From assembly GCA_030148805.1 (NCBI GenBank), contig JASBSS010000013.1, positions 157,006 to 221,005 on the forward strand: 64,000 bases of DNA. The letters run 5' to 3'. The translations under genes and the position numbers were made by a program. The stretch comes from Thiogranum sp. Lineage in GTDB: Bacteria > Pseudomonadota > Gammaproteobacteria > DSM-19610. Below, in pieces: positions 36,577 through 44,498 of this stretch; position 1 is the first letter of the stretch, and each line of letters begins with the position of its first letter. The notes under the pieces are model-generated. The model saw nothing but the letters and a program-made list of their open reading frames with translations. It ran no database searches and had not been told where the DNA came from.

Positions 36577-36739
36577 TGCGGGTACCGCCGCCCGTGGCGG
36601 CACAGGGGGTAAAAAATTATATTAAATAATAAGTTATATATTTTCGCGGCGTTGTCCGGCAGCGTAGGTAGACTCCCGCACGCTGTCGCGCCGCCGATAA
36701 CCTAGTGAGGGCTGAGGGTTTCCGCTATAGTTTGATTAT

Positions 36740-37075
36740 ATGAACCTGCCGCGCCTGTCCCTGTTTCCGTTGCTCGATGCCAGCGAGCCGCTGCGTAAAC
36801 GGGCGCCCGTGGTCGACGAGAACGGCAAAGCGCTGTCGGACTTCATGCTGATCATCCCCAACCTGCGCAAACGTTCGCAGCCACGGATTCAGCAAACCAT
36901 GCACGAGATTCATGCCGTCCTGTCCCGCTACGGCGATCAGGTGGTGTTTGCCGAACTCAACCTGGCGTTGAACCTGCTGTGGGTGTCCATTCGGCCGGTC
37001 ACCGGCATTCGCTTTGAAATCACCGAGGCCTTGCGCGTGAGTATTCCCGACGCGCGGCTGGTCTCGCATATCTGA
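36740..37075 (+). CDS. Conserved hypothetical protein
   Basis: 111 residues, no signal peptide or membrane helix. It begins LPRLSLFPLLDASEPLRKRAP and ends with a strand-rich half (VVFAELNLALNLLWVSIRP, then GIRFEITEALRVSIPDARL). I do not recognise the family. It sits between nrdAB and the complex I-like operon, 171 bases before nuoA. The upstream stretch 36605-36650 is strongly AT-rich and is likely a promoter region for it. No clear ribosome binding site. Confidence 0.6.
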   Translation: MNLPRLSLFPLLDASEPLRKRAPVVDENGKALSDFMLIIPNLRKRSQPRIQQTMHEIHAVLSRYGDQVVFAELNLALNLLWVSIRPVTGIRFEITEALRVSIPDARLVSHI

Positions 37076-37246
37076 TACCCCCCGTTTCAGTGGCATGAGC
37101 CACGACCCGCTCCACGCCCGCTGCTTGCGCCGCCCCCGGCTTAGCGCCTATGTGTGGCGATTAACACATGTTATTTCCCGTCGGGGCGGATCGCGTATGC
37201 TGTGCGGAATATCACTGACTGCGGCTCGCCGCGTCACGGAGGAGCA

Positions 37247-37609
37247 ATGAGTGCGCTGCAACAATACGCTGTGTTATTGGCGCTGGCGGTAGGTGTCGTT
37301 GGTGCCGCAGTGAGTCTTTACGGGCTGGCGCGCGCCATCGGTCGCAGCCGCGAAGAACCGGGCAAGCAGGTTCCCGCCAGCGCCGGACGCCTGAGCCGTG
37401 AACCGGTGTGGGTTCGCTACCACGCACGCTATACCGGCTATGCGCTGCTGTTCCTGGCCTTCGATATGGAAATGGCCTTTATGTACCCGTGGGCCGTGGT
37501 GTTCAAGCAGGAGGGGATAGTGGCCCTGCTGGATATGGGTGTCTTTCTACTGATTCTTTTTCTGGGTCTGTTGTACGGGTGGAGCCAGGGCGCGTTACGC
37601 AGACAATAA
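37247..37609 (+). CDS. nuoA: Complex I-like subunit A
   Basis: 120 residues from the ATG at 37247 preceded by GGAGGAG. Three hydrophobic segments (about 8-28, 60-80, 90-112) and the helix ALLFLAFDMEMAFMYPWAVVF, containing the conserved Asp and Glu, identify NuoA. The first cytoplasmic loop, which in normal complex I carries a conserved cysteine-glutamate-serine motif near the quinone site, here reads EEPGKQVPASAGRLSREPVW and lacks it. It is the first gene of the operon and its stop abuts the next start. Confidence 0.85.
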   Translation: MSALQQYAVLLALAVGVVGAAVSLYGLARAIGRSREEPGKQVPASAGRLSREPVWVRYHARYTGYALLFLAFDMEMAFMYPWAVVFKQEGIVALLDMGVFLLILFLGLLYGWSQGALRRQ

Positions 37610-39433
37610 ATGATACACGGAGCGCGCCAGGGCGAATGGAACGTAGTACGCCGTGTGGCGGCGATGGCGATGGCGCGGGATTTGTGCGCCATTGTGGTTC
37701 CCGGCACGGAAGTGGCGCGCGCGCGGGGCCTGGACCTGGCCGCCGCGGGCCTGCGTATCACCGCCAGCCCGCGGCACGCAAACGTATTGCTACTGGTCGA
37801 TGATCTGCCAGCGGCCCTGCTCGACGCGGCAGTAGTGTTGTACGCGCAGATGATGCGCCCGCGTCTGATTCTGGCGCTGGGCGGCGATGGCCTTCCCGGC
37901 CTCAATGCGGATGTCGCCGCCGCCGTATCACAGCCGAGTCTGGACGCTGCGGTGGTGCAGCTGCGCAGTGCCTTGGCGCAGGGCGCTTTTCACCCGGCAG
38001 CGCAGGACTTTCACGCCGCCGCATTGCTCGCACGCATCGAATATACTTGCCCGATGCACCCCGAAATTGTGCGGACCGCCCCCGGCGACTGTCCTAAATG
38101 CGGCATGACACTGGTGGCCCGCGAAACCCAGGGCGGTGAAGCGCCGACCCCTGAGCCCTTTCCTCCGTCGGAAAATGATCCCCCGGCGCCGAACGCTGCG
38201 CACGTCCACGATGACGAAACCGGTCACGCTCATGCGGGCCATGGCGGCATCGACCACAGCGGTTCCCAGCATGACGCCTCGAAGCATGACGCCTCGAAGC
38301 ATGACGATTCGAAGCATGACGATTCGAAGCATAGCGATTCGAAGCATAGCGATTCGAAGCATGACGGTTCGCAACATGGCGGTATGGATCATGGCGGTAT
38401 GGATCATGGGGATATGGACTTTATGTCCATGGTGGATGTCACTAAGGATCTGCCGCGCAGTTCGGACGACCTGCCCATGGACTGGATCGACGTGCCCTTT
38501 GGTCCGGTCTTTCCCGGTCTGCCGGGTGGGTTGTCGCTGACGCTGACCCTGGACGGCGATACCGTCGCCGGGGTCCAGGCGCAGTCTCTGGTCGGCGTAA
38601 CCACCAGGCTCTCGATGACCGACATTGAACCGCATCACTTGGTGGACGGCTTTGAGCGCCTGGATCCGCTGGCGCCCGTTGCCTATCGGTTCCTGGCCTG
38701 TCGTGCTCTGGAGGCTGCGAGCGGCCATCGGCCGGCGGAAGATATTCTGCGCGGGCGCGTCGCGGCGCTCGAGCGCGAGCGTATCGCCAGTCATCTGGGT
38801 TGGCTGGCGATGCTCGGCTGTCAGAGCGGGTTCGCCTGGCTGGAACGCCGCGCCGCCCATTTGCAGCGGGCCTGTCTGCAGGCCGATTTTCATGCCCTGA
38901 TGTCGCTGCAGTCGGCGCTGCTCGCCTTGCTGCGGCGCTTGAACCGTACGCCGCTACTGCGCGCCCGGCTCACAGCGATCGGTACCGTTGGCGCTGCCCC
39001 TGAGTTACGCGGGCCGGTGGCACGGGCTTCGGGTATGGCGCTTGATGCGCGCAACGGCGACGCTGCGTACCAGGCGTTGGCCTTCGCAGCAACCGGGCGC
39101 GCCGGTGGGGATGCGTTCGATCGTCTGCAGGTCCGGGTCGATGAAATACGTCACAGCCTGACGCTCATCCAGTCGGCGGGCGACCTACAACAACCGCTAC
39201 CCTGTCAGGCAGAGGCGGTTTCGGGCGCGGGGCAAGCGGCGGTGGAAACGCCTCGCGGTGAAGCCCGCCTGCAACTGACTCTGGAGCAGGGTCGCGTGAC
39301 AGGCGCTCTTCTGCAGACTCCCTCCACCCATCATCTGAGTCTGCTCGGGACACTGTTGGCGCAACAGGAACTGGGCGATGCCCTGAGTACCGTCTGCTCG
39401 CTCGATCTCTCGCCCTGGGAGATAATGCTATGA
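37610..39433 (+). CDS. Chimeric NuoB-like / heavy-metal-binding / His-rich / NuoD-like protein
   Basis: 607 residues with an unusual four-part build. Residues 1-125 resemble a NuoB/hydrogenase small-subunit fold (SPRHANVLLLVDDLP, VVLYAQMMRPRLILALGG) but lack the cysteines for cluster N2. Residues 145-169 are a heavy-metal-binding domain, CPMHPE and CPKCGM, as at the front of copper/silver pumps. Residues 198-270 are about one-fifth histidine and contain a tandem Asp-Ser-Lys-His-type repeat. Residues 285-607 resemble NuoD (PFGPVFPGLPGG, GPVARASGMALDARNG, ETPRGEARL) without [NiFe] cysteines. It takes the place of nuoB-nuoC-nuoD between nuoA and nuoH. No signal peptide is visible, so presumably it is cytosolic at the membrane arm. 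Function is unknown. Confidence 0.85.
   Translation: MIHGARQGEWNVVRRVAAMAMARDLCAIVVPGTEVARARGLDLAAAGLRITASPRHANVLLLVDDLPAALLDAAVVLYAQMMRPRLILALGGDGLPGLNADVAAAVSQPSLDAAVVQLRSALAQGAFHPAAQDFHAAALLARIEYTCPMHPEIVRTAPGDCPKCGMTLVARETQGGEAPTPEPFPPSENDPPAPNAAHVHDDETGHAHAGHGGIDHSGSQHDASKHDASKHDDSKHDDSKHSDSKHSDSKHDGSQHGGMDHGGMDHGDMDFMSMVDVTKDLPRSSDDLPMDWIDVPFGPVFPGLPGGLSLTLTLDGDTVAGVQAQSLVGVTTRLSMTDIEPHHLVDGFERLDPLAPVAYRFLACRALEAASGHRPAEDILRGRVAALERERIASHLGWLAMLGCQSGFAWLERRAAHLQRACLQADFHALMSLQSALLALLRRLNRTPLLRARLTAIGTVGAAPELRGPVARASGMALDARNGDAAYQALAFAATGRAGGDAFDRLQVRVDEIRHSLTLIQSAGDLQQPLPCQAEAVSGAGQAAVETPRGEARLQLTLEQGRVTGALLQTPSTHHLSLLGTLLAQQELGDALSTVCSLDLSPWEIML
38267..38416 (+). repeat. 15-bp in-frame tandem repeat, about 10 units
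   Basis: Seven units of the type AAGCATGACGATTCG and three of the type GATCATGGCGGTATG run back to back inside the chimeric complex I gene, each encoding five residues with one histidine (Lys-His-Asp-x-Ser or Asp-His-Gly-Gly-Met). Neighbouring units are nearly identical at the DNA level, which points to recent expansion or contraction by slippage. Copy number may vary between strains. Confidence 0.9.
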
Positions 39434-40326
39434 GCCTCCTGGTGGTCGTGTTGTTCCTGCTGAGCGCAGCCTACCTGGTGGCTGTGCTGGAGGACCGGCT
39501 GACGAACGGGCGTTGGCGCTGGTTGGGGCCTGCCTGGGCCGGGGTGGCGCTGTTGGGGCGGGAATCCACGCTGCCGCGCAAACCGGATCGTTTGTTCTTT
39601 GAAACCGCGCCCCTGCTGCTGCTGGTCGCCGCGGTGCTGGCCGCCGCCGTGTTACCGCTAGCCCCGGGGCTGGTGATCGCCGACCTTGCCACCGGCGCTC
39701 TGTTCGTCAACGCCGCGCTGGCCTATGTGCTGGTGGCGCTGCTGATGGCCGGCTGGGGCCCGGACGGCGCGTATGCACTGGTGGGCGGTTGGCGCTTTCT
39801 CGGTCAGGTGGTTGCCTACTCGATGCTCATTGTCATGCCGATCACGGCGGTGGCGATGCGCGCCGAATCGCTGTTGACCACCGACATTGTGGTCTCGCAG
39901 GAGGCGCTGTGGAATCTCGTCTATCAGCCCTTGGGCTTTGTGCTGTTCTTTATCGCCAGTCTGGCGGTGTGTTTTCTGCCGCCCTTCGACCTGCCCACCG
40001 CCCCCGGCGAGCTGGCCGGTGGCGTGGCGGCAGAATATAGCGGCGCGCGTCTGGCGGTGTGGAGGCTCGCCCGGCTGGTGCTGGTCGTCGCCCTGGCGGC
40101 GGCCACCACGGTGTTTTATCTGGGCGGATGGCTGGGCCCGCTGTTGCCGCCCTGGCTGTGGAGCGTCGTGAAGATCCTCGCCGTCAGCGCCGCGATGCTG
40201 CTCGGCGGCCACTATCTGCCGCGTATCCGCGAGGCGCAACTGCTGGCCTGGTGCTGGAAGCTGGGCATTCCGCTGGCGCTGCTCAACATTTTTGTCGTCG
40301 GCGTCTTGGTACTGATATGGACATGA
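39430..40326 (+). CDS. nuoH: Complex I-like subunit H
   Basis: 298 residues with about eight hydrophobic segments. The NuoH landmarks GWGPDGAYALVGGWRFLGQVVAYSM (about 107-131) and PPFDLPTAPGELAGGVAAEYSGARLAVWR (about 178-206) are recognisable. In ordinary NuoH the first reads Gln-x-x-Ser-Tyr-Glu; here the glutamate position is Ser (VAYSM), so an acidic residue of the quinone/proton route is missing. It starts overlapping the chimeric gene stop (ATGA). It should form the hinge of the membrane arm against the peripheral protein. Confidence 0.85.
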   Translation: MSLLVVVLFLLSAAYLVAVLEDRLTNGRWRWLGPAWAGVALLGRESTLPRKPDRLFFETAPLLLLVAAVLAAAVLPLAPGLVIADLATGALFVNAALAYVLVALLMAGWGPDGAYALVGGWRFLGQVVAYSMLIVMPITAVAMRAESLLTTDIVVSQEALWNLVYQPLGFVLFFIASLAVCFLPPFDLPTAPGELAGGVAAEYSGARLAVWRLARLVLVVALAAATTVFYLGGWLGPLLPPWLWSVVKILAVSAAMLLGGHYLPRIREAQLLAWCWKLGIPLALLNIFVVGVLVLIWT

Positions 40327-40859
40327 TCTCCTGGCAAACCTTCTTCATGGCTTTTTTCGGCATCGCCGCGATCGTTTTCGGCGCGGCGGTGTTTGTCACC
40401 TCTTCGATGATGCGTTCGGCGTTGGCGCTGCTGTTCTCGCAGACCGCACTCGGGGCCATGTTTCTGGCCATGCAGGCGGAATTTCTCGGCGTTTTACAGA
40501 TCATGATGATGGCCACGGAGATGAGCATCATGGCCATCTTTATGGTGATGTTCATGATGGATCCGGGCGGACTCGGCGATATGGACATGAGTCACCAGAA
40601 GCGCCTGTCCATCCTCGCCGGGGTAGCGGCGGCGGTGTTTAGCGCCGTTATTGCTATAGCCGCTCACTGGCCCGCCGGTCCGGAGACGCTCTCTGAAGTG
40701 GCATCGGCGGGCGCGCAGGTGCGCGCTTTGGGGGTCGAACTGCTGGGTCGTTCGATGCTCATTTTCGAGACCGCCGGTGTCACTATTCTCACCGCGATGA
40801 TCGCGGCGACAGCGGTGGCCATCCCGCCCCTGCAGCGGAGCAAAGCGCATGAGTCCTGA
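40317..40859 (+). CDS. nuoJ: Complex I-like subunit J
   Basis: About 180 residues, five hydrophobic segments. LFSQTALGAMFLAMQAEFLGVLQIMMMATEMSIMAIFMVMF is the family's third-helix region with the conserved glycine and glutamate; the stretch is unusually rich in methionine. Two starts are possible, ATG at 40317 or at 40323; the second makes the ATGA overlap with nuoH that recurs through this operon. The stop overlaps nuoK. Confidence 0.85.
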   Translation: MDMISWQTFFMAFFGIAAIVFGAAVFVTSSMMRSALALLFSQTALGAMFLAMQAEFLGVLQIMMMATEMSIMAIFMVMFMMDPGGLGDMDMSHQKRLSILAGVAAAVFSAVIAIAAHWPAGPETLSEVASAGAQVRALGVELLGRSMLIFETAGVTILTAMIAATAVAIPPLQRSKAHES

Positions 40860-41160
40860 TCTGCTAGTGGCTTTGTTCACCGGCGCCGCGTTGTTCGGCA
40901 TCGGTGTCTATGGTGCTCTGTCGCAGACCAATCTGGTGATGCTGATGATGGGCGTCGAGCTGATCCTGGCCGGGGCGCTGGTCAATCTGGTGGCCTTCTG
41001 GCGGTTCCTGCATCCGGACAGTTATGCCGGTCATATGTTCGTGCTTATTGTGATGACTGTGATGGCGGTGGAAATGGCGGTCGGCTTCGGTGTGGCGATC
41101 GCCCGCTTTCGCGCCAGGGGTTCGGTGGAGATGGAAGAGGCGCGGGAGTTGAAGGGATGA
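40849..41160 (+). CDS. nuoK: Complex I-like subunit K
   Basis: 103 residues with three hydrophobic segments and the NuoK pattern FGIGVYGALSQTNLVMLMMGVELILAGALVNLVAFW, including the glutamate in the second helix that serves proton movement. The last segment (FVLIVMTVMAVEMAVGFGVAIARF) keeps the second conserved glutamate. It overlaps nuoJ upstream and nuoL downstream by four bases. Confidence 0.93.
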   Translation: MSPDLLVALFTGAALFGIGVYGALSQTNLVMLMMGVELILAGALVNLVAFWRFLHPDSYAGHMFVLIVMTVMAVEMAVGFGVAIARFRARGSVEMEEARELKG

Positions 41161-42980
41161 GCCTGCTCGCCGTGGTGATACTTGCGCCCCTGGGGGCAAC
41201 GGCGCTGATCCCGCTGCTGAGGCGCGCGCCGGGCGCCCTGGCGCTGCTGGCCGGTACCCTCAGCCTGGTGGCGAGCCTGGGATTGTTGCAGGCGGCCTTC
41301 ACCGGGGTCTACGCCACCGCGGTGCTGCCCGGTCTGCCGAACCTGCCCTTGAGACTGGTGGCAGAACCGCTCAACGCCTTGCTGTCGGTGACGGTTGCCA
41401 CCGTGGCGCTCTGTGTGCTGATCTATGCCGTTGGCTATATGCGCGAGGATCCGCAGCGGCCGCGGTTCTTTGCCACGCTGTCGTTTTTCGTTGCCGCCAT
41501 GCAGACATTGGTGCTGGCAGGGGATTGGGTGTTGTTACTGACGGCCTGGGAACTGATCGGTTTAAGCAGTTATCTGTTGATCGGTTTCTGGTACCAGCGC
41601 CCCGGCGTGCCGGCGGCCGCCAGCCGTGCATTTTTGTATACGCGAAGCGCCGATCTGGGGCTCTATGCGGCTATTTTTATTCTTATCGCGGCGACCGGCA
41701 GCAGCGAGATCGCCGCGACCCTGCACACCGGCGGGACGGCTGCGGGGGTCGCCAGCCTCCTGCTGTTGGTCGCCGCCATGGGCAAGTCTGCGCAGACACC
41801 CTTGCACGACTGGCTGCAGCGCGCCATGGCCGGACCGACGCCGGTTTCCGCGCTGCTGCACTCGGCCACCCTGGTGGCGGCCGGTGCCATTTTGTTGATC
41901 CGCAGTGCGCCGTTGCTACCGGACCAAGCGCTGTTGGTGATCGGCCTGGTCGGCGGTATCACCACCGTGGTCACCGGTCTCATTGCCATGGGCGAGTCGG
42001 ATCTCAAACGTCTGTTGGCGGCCTCGACCTCCAGTCAGTACGGTCTGATGCTGCTGGCGGTGGGCGCGGGTGTGCCACTGGTGGCGCTCCTGCATCTGAT
42101 CGCCCACGCGGCGATCAAGAGTTCGCTGTTTCTCGGCGCCGGTGTGTTTCAGCACAGCCGGGACGCCACCAGTCTGCACGCATTGCGGGGTGCGGGACGC
42201 GATCGCCCCCGTATCTTCATCGGCTATGCCCTGGCGGCACTGGCGTTGGCGGGTATGCCGCCGCTGAGCGGTTTCTTTTCCAAGGATGCAATTGTCGCCG
42301 CGGCCCTGTCTTCGCCGCACGCCTGGCTGTTTGGTTCCTTCGCCCTCACCGGGACCTTGCTCACCGGCGCTTATATGGCGCGCACCCTGCGCATCCTGTG
42401 GCGCGGCGAGGCGCGGCGACAGCCGCTCGGCGGTCTGGCCTGGATGGGCGCGGGACTCAGCGCTCTGGTGGGTTTAGCCATCATTCTGGGTCTGGCCTTT
42501 GCACCGATAGAGGATCTGATGGGCGGAGTCTTGCCCGCCAGCACAACCGCATTGATTGCCGGTTTGGCGGCGGCGTTGGCCGGTTTGGCGCTGGGTTGGT
42601 GGGTCGGCGGATCGCGATTGCTTGGACCCGTCCTCGGCTGGGCTCAACAGGGTTTCGCTATCGGCGGCGGTATGAACGCCTGGGTGGTGCGCCCGGTATG
42701 GCGTCTGGCGCAGTTGTTTGACCGCCTGGAGCAGCGCTTGTACGGCGGCGTGCTCGCAGCGGGGCGCCTGGCGCTGGCGCTTGGCCGGGCCAGTCGGCTG
42801 AGCGACGAGCGCGGCATAGACGCGTCGATCCACGCCCTGGTGCGCGGCACTGTGAACCTGGGGGCGCGGCTGCGCGCCCTGCAAAGCGGCTTGATTCACC
42901 GCGAGCTGGCGCTCAGCGCGCTGGCTACGGGTTTCATCCTGGGCGCTTTGCTGCTCGCTGGATGGTTACGCTTATCATGA
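41157..42980 (+). CDS. nuoL: Complex I-like antiporter-type subunit L
   Basis: 607 residues, close to the E. coli length. The antiporter core is intact: MGKSAQTPLHDWLQRAMAGPTPVSALLHSATLVAAG near 205 and ESDLKRLLAASTSSQYGLMLLAVG near 280, with the lysines of the proton path. The region GGGMNAWVVRPVWRLAQLFDRLEQRLYGG near 500 leads into the long lateral helix typical of NuoL. It is one of three antiporter-type pumps in this operon (L, M, N), so the membrane arm is complete. The downstream gap to nuoM is 31 bases. Confidence 0.9.
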   Translation: MSLLAVVILAPLGATALIPLLRRAPGALALLAGTLSLVASLGLLQAAFTGVYATAVLPGLPNLPLRLVAEPLNALLSVTVATVALCVLIYAVGYMREDPQRPRFFATLSFFVAAMQTLVLAGDWVLLLTAWELIGLSSYLLIGFWYQRPGVPAAASRAFLYTRSADLGLYAAIFILIAATGSSEIAATLHTGGTAAGVASLLLLVAAMGKSAQTPLHDWLQRAMAGPTPVSALLHSATLVAAGAILLIRSAPLLPDQALLVIGLVGGITTVVTGLIAMGESDLKRLLAASTSSQYGLMLLAVGAGVPLVALLHLIAHAAIKSSLFLGAGVFQHSRDATSLHALRGAGRDRPRIFIGYALAALALAGMPPLSGFFSKDAIVAAALSSPHAWLFGSFALTGTLLTGAYMARTLRILWRGEARRQPLGGLAWMGAGLSALVGLAIILGLAFAPIEDLMGGVLPASTTALIAGLAAALAGLALGWWVGGSRLLGPVLGWAQQGFAIGGGMNAWVVRPVWRLAQLFDRLEQRLYGGVLAAGRLALALGRASRLSDERGIDASIHALVRGTVNLGARLRALQSGLIHRELALSALATGFILGALLLAGWLRLS

Positions 42981-43011
42981 TCCTATCACCCGTCTGAGGA
43001 GACTATCCGGC

Positions 43012-44478
43012 GTGTTCCCCCTTGTTTCGACAACGCTGTTTCTGCCCTTGTTGGGGGCATTGATTATCCTTGCCCTGCGTCGCAGTTCGGCTTCAGTAGT
43101 ACACGGCATCGGTATTCTCACCAGTGCCCTAACGCTGGCCGGCGCCGTGTGGATGTGGCTAAGAGGTGTCGAGCCGGGAGTGTTCTCCCAGCTCGAGCAG
43201 ATTGATTGGATGCCGGCGATCGGCGCCAGTTACCGGGTCGGTGTCGATGGCATCAGCCTGCCGCTGGTGTTGCTTACGGCCTTGCTGTTTTTGTTGACCT
43301 TTATTTTTTCGGCCAACGTGCGCGAGCGGCCCCACGCGTATGGGGTACTGATGCTGTTGCTGGAGTCGGCCGCCATCGGCACGTTCACCGCGTTGGACGC
43401 ATTGCTATTTTACGTCTTTTTCGAAGTCTCGCTGGTCTCCATGTATTTTCTCATCGCCGGCTGGGGGCATGAGGACCGTCAGCGGGCTGCGCTGATGTTT
43501 TTCCTCTACACGCTGCTGGGCAGCCTGCCGCTGTTGCTGGCTATTCTTGGCCTCTATCTCGGCAGTGACCCGCACAGCTTCGATATGCGTGCCTGGATTG
43601 CCGATCCGCCGCTCAGTGGCACGGCGGCCCTGCTGGCGCTGCTGGCGATGCTGTTCACTTTCGCCGTGAAGACGCCGGTCTTCCCGGTACACACCTGGCT
43701 GCCCGCGGCGCACGTGCAGGCGCCGGCGGCCGGCAGCGTTATCCTCGCCGGCGTTATGCTCAAGTTCGGCACTTACGGGTTGATACGTTTTGCTTTGCAG
43801 ATGACGCCCGAGGCCTTCCGTCAGGCCGGCGTGGCGGTGCTGGTCTTCGGTGTCATCAGCGCCCTGTACGGTGCCTTTGTCGCTCTGGCGCAGAGCGACC
43901 TCAAGCGGCTGATCGCCTACACCTCGGTGAACCATATGGGCTATATCGTGGTCGGCGTAGCTATCGCCGCGCTGGCCACCGATGCCGAGGTGCGCGCCGT
44001 GGCGCTGGACGGCTCGGTCCTGCAAATGATCAGTCACGGGCTGGTCACCGGGGCGTTGTTTTTTCTCGTCGGCATGCTGCAGGCGCGGGCCCACACGCGC
44101 GACATGGCACGTTTCGGCGGTCTGCTCAAATTTGTGCCGGTGCTGGGCTGGTGTTTCGTTCTGGCCGCCTTTGCTTCGCTGGGGTTACCGGGGCTGGCGC
44201 ACTTTCCCGCCGAGTTTCAGATTTTTCTTGCCACGCTGCGCATAGAGCCGGTGGCGCTGGTGGTAGTTCTCGGCATCGCCGTTACCGCCGGATTATATCT
44301 GCGCGCCATTGCTCAGGTGTTTCTCGGGGAGCCCCGCGACGAGTGGCTCGCTATGCCCGATCTGAATCTGCGCGAGGTGCTGACGCTCGCGCCCCTGCTG
44401 GTGTTGATAGTTGTTCTGGGAGTGGCGCCTGCCTGGGTGCTAGAGGTGATTCACCTGACCACCACAACATTAAAATAA
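43012..44478 (+). CDS. nuoM: Complex I-like antiporter-type subunit M
   Basis: 488 residues from a GTG with GAGGAG upstream. The proton-channel core is present: HTWLPAAHVQAPAAGSVILAGVMLKFGTYGLIRF near 225 and QSDLKRLIAYTSVNHMGYIVVGV near 298. The conserved glutamate of the fifth helix falls in FYVFFEVSLVSMYFLIAGWG. Compared with nuoL it lacks the lateral helix, as expected. It is followed 20 bases later by nuoN. Confidence 0.94.
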   Translation: MFPLVSTTLFLPLLGALIILALRRSSASVVHGIGILTSALTLAGAVWMWLRGVEPGVFSQLEQIDWMPAIGASYRVGVDGISLPLVLLTALLFLLTFIFSANVRERPHAYGVLMLLLESAAIGTFTALDALLFYVFFEVSLVSMYFLIAGWGHEDRQRAALMFFLYTLLGSLPLLLAILGLYLGSDPHSFDMRAWIADPPLSGTAALLALLAMLFTFAVKTPVFPVHTWLPAAHVQAPAAGSVILAGVMLKFGTYGLIRFALQMTPEAFRQAGVAVLVFGVISALYGAFVALAQSDLKRLIAYTSVNHMGYIVVGVAIAALATDAEVRAVALDGSVLQMISHGLVTGALFFLVGMLQARAHTRDMARFGGLLKFVPVLGWCFVLAAFASLGLPGLAHFPAEFQIFLATLRIEPVALVVVLGIAVTAGLYLRAIAQVFLGEPRDEWLAMPDLNLREVLTLAPLLVLIVVLGVAPAWVLEVIHLTTTTLK

Positions 44479-44498
44479 ATAAGGGTCAGAGTGACGTT

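Noticed and set aside
36587..36601. GCCGCC-CGT-GGCGGC hairpin after nrdB as a terminator
   Set aside because: No T run follows; the next bases are ACAGGGGGTAAAAAATT, so an intrinsic terminator is not supported.
38267..38416. Possible CRISPR-like or minisatellite array
   Set aside because: Units are 15 bases with no spacers and all lie in frame within a gene; it is a coding tandem repeat.
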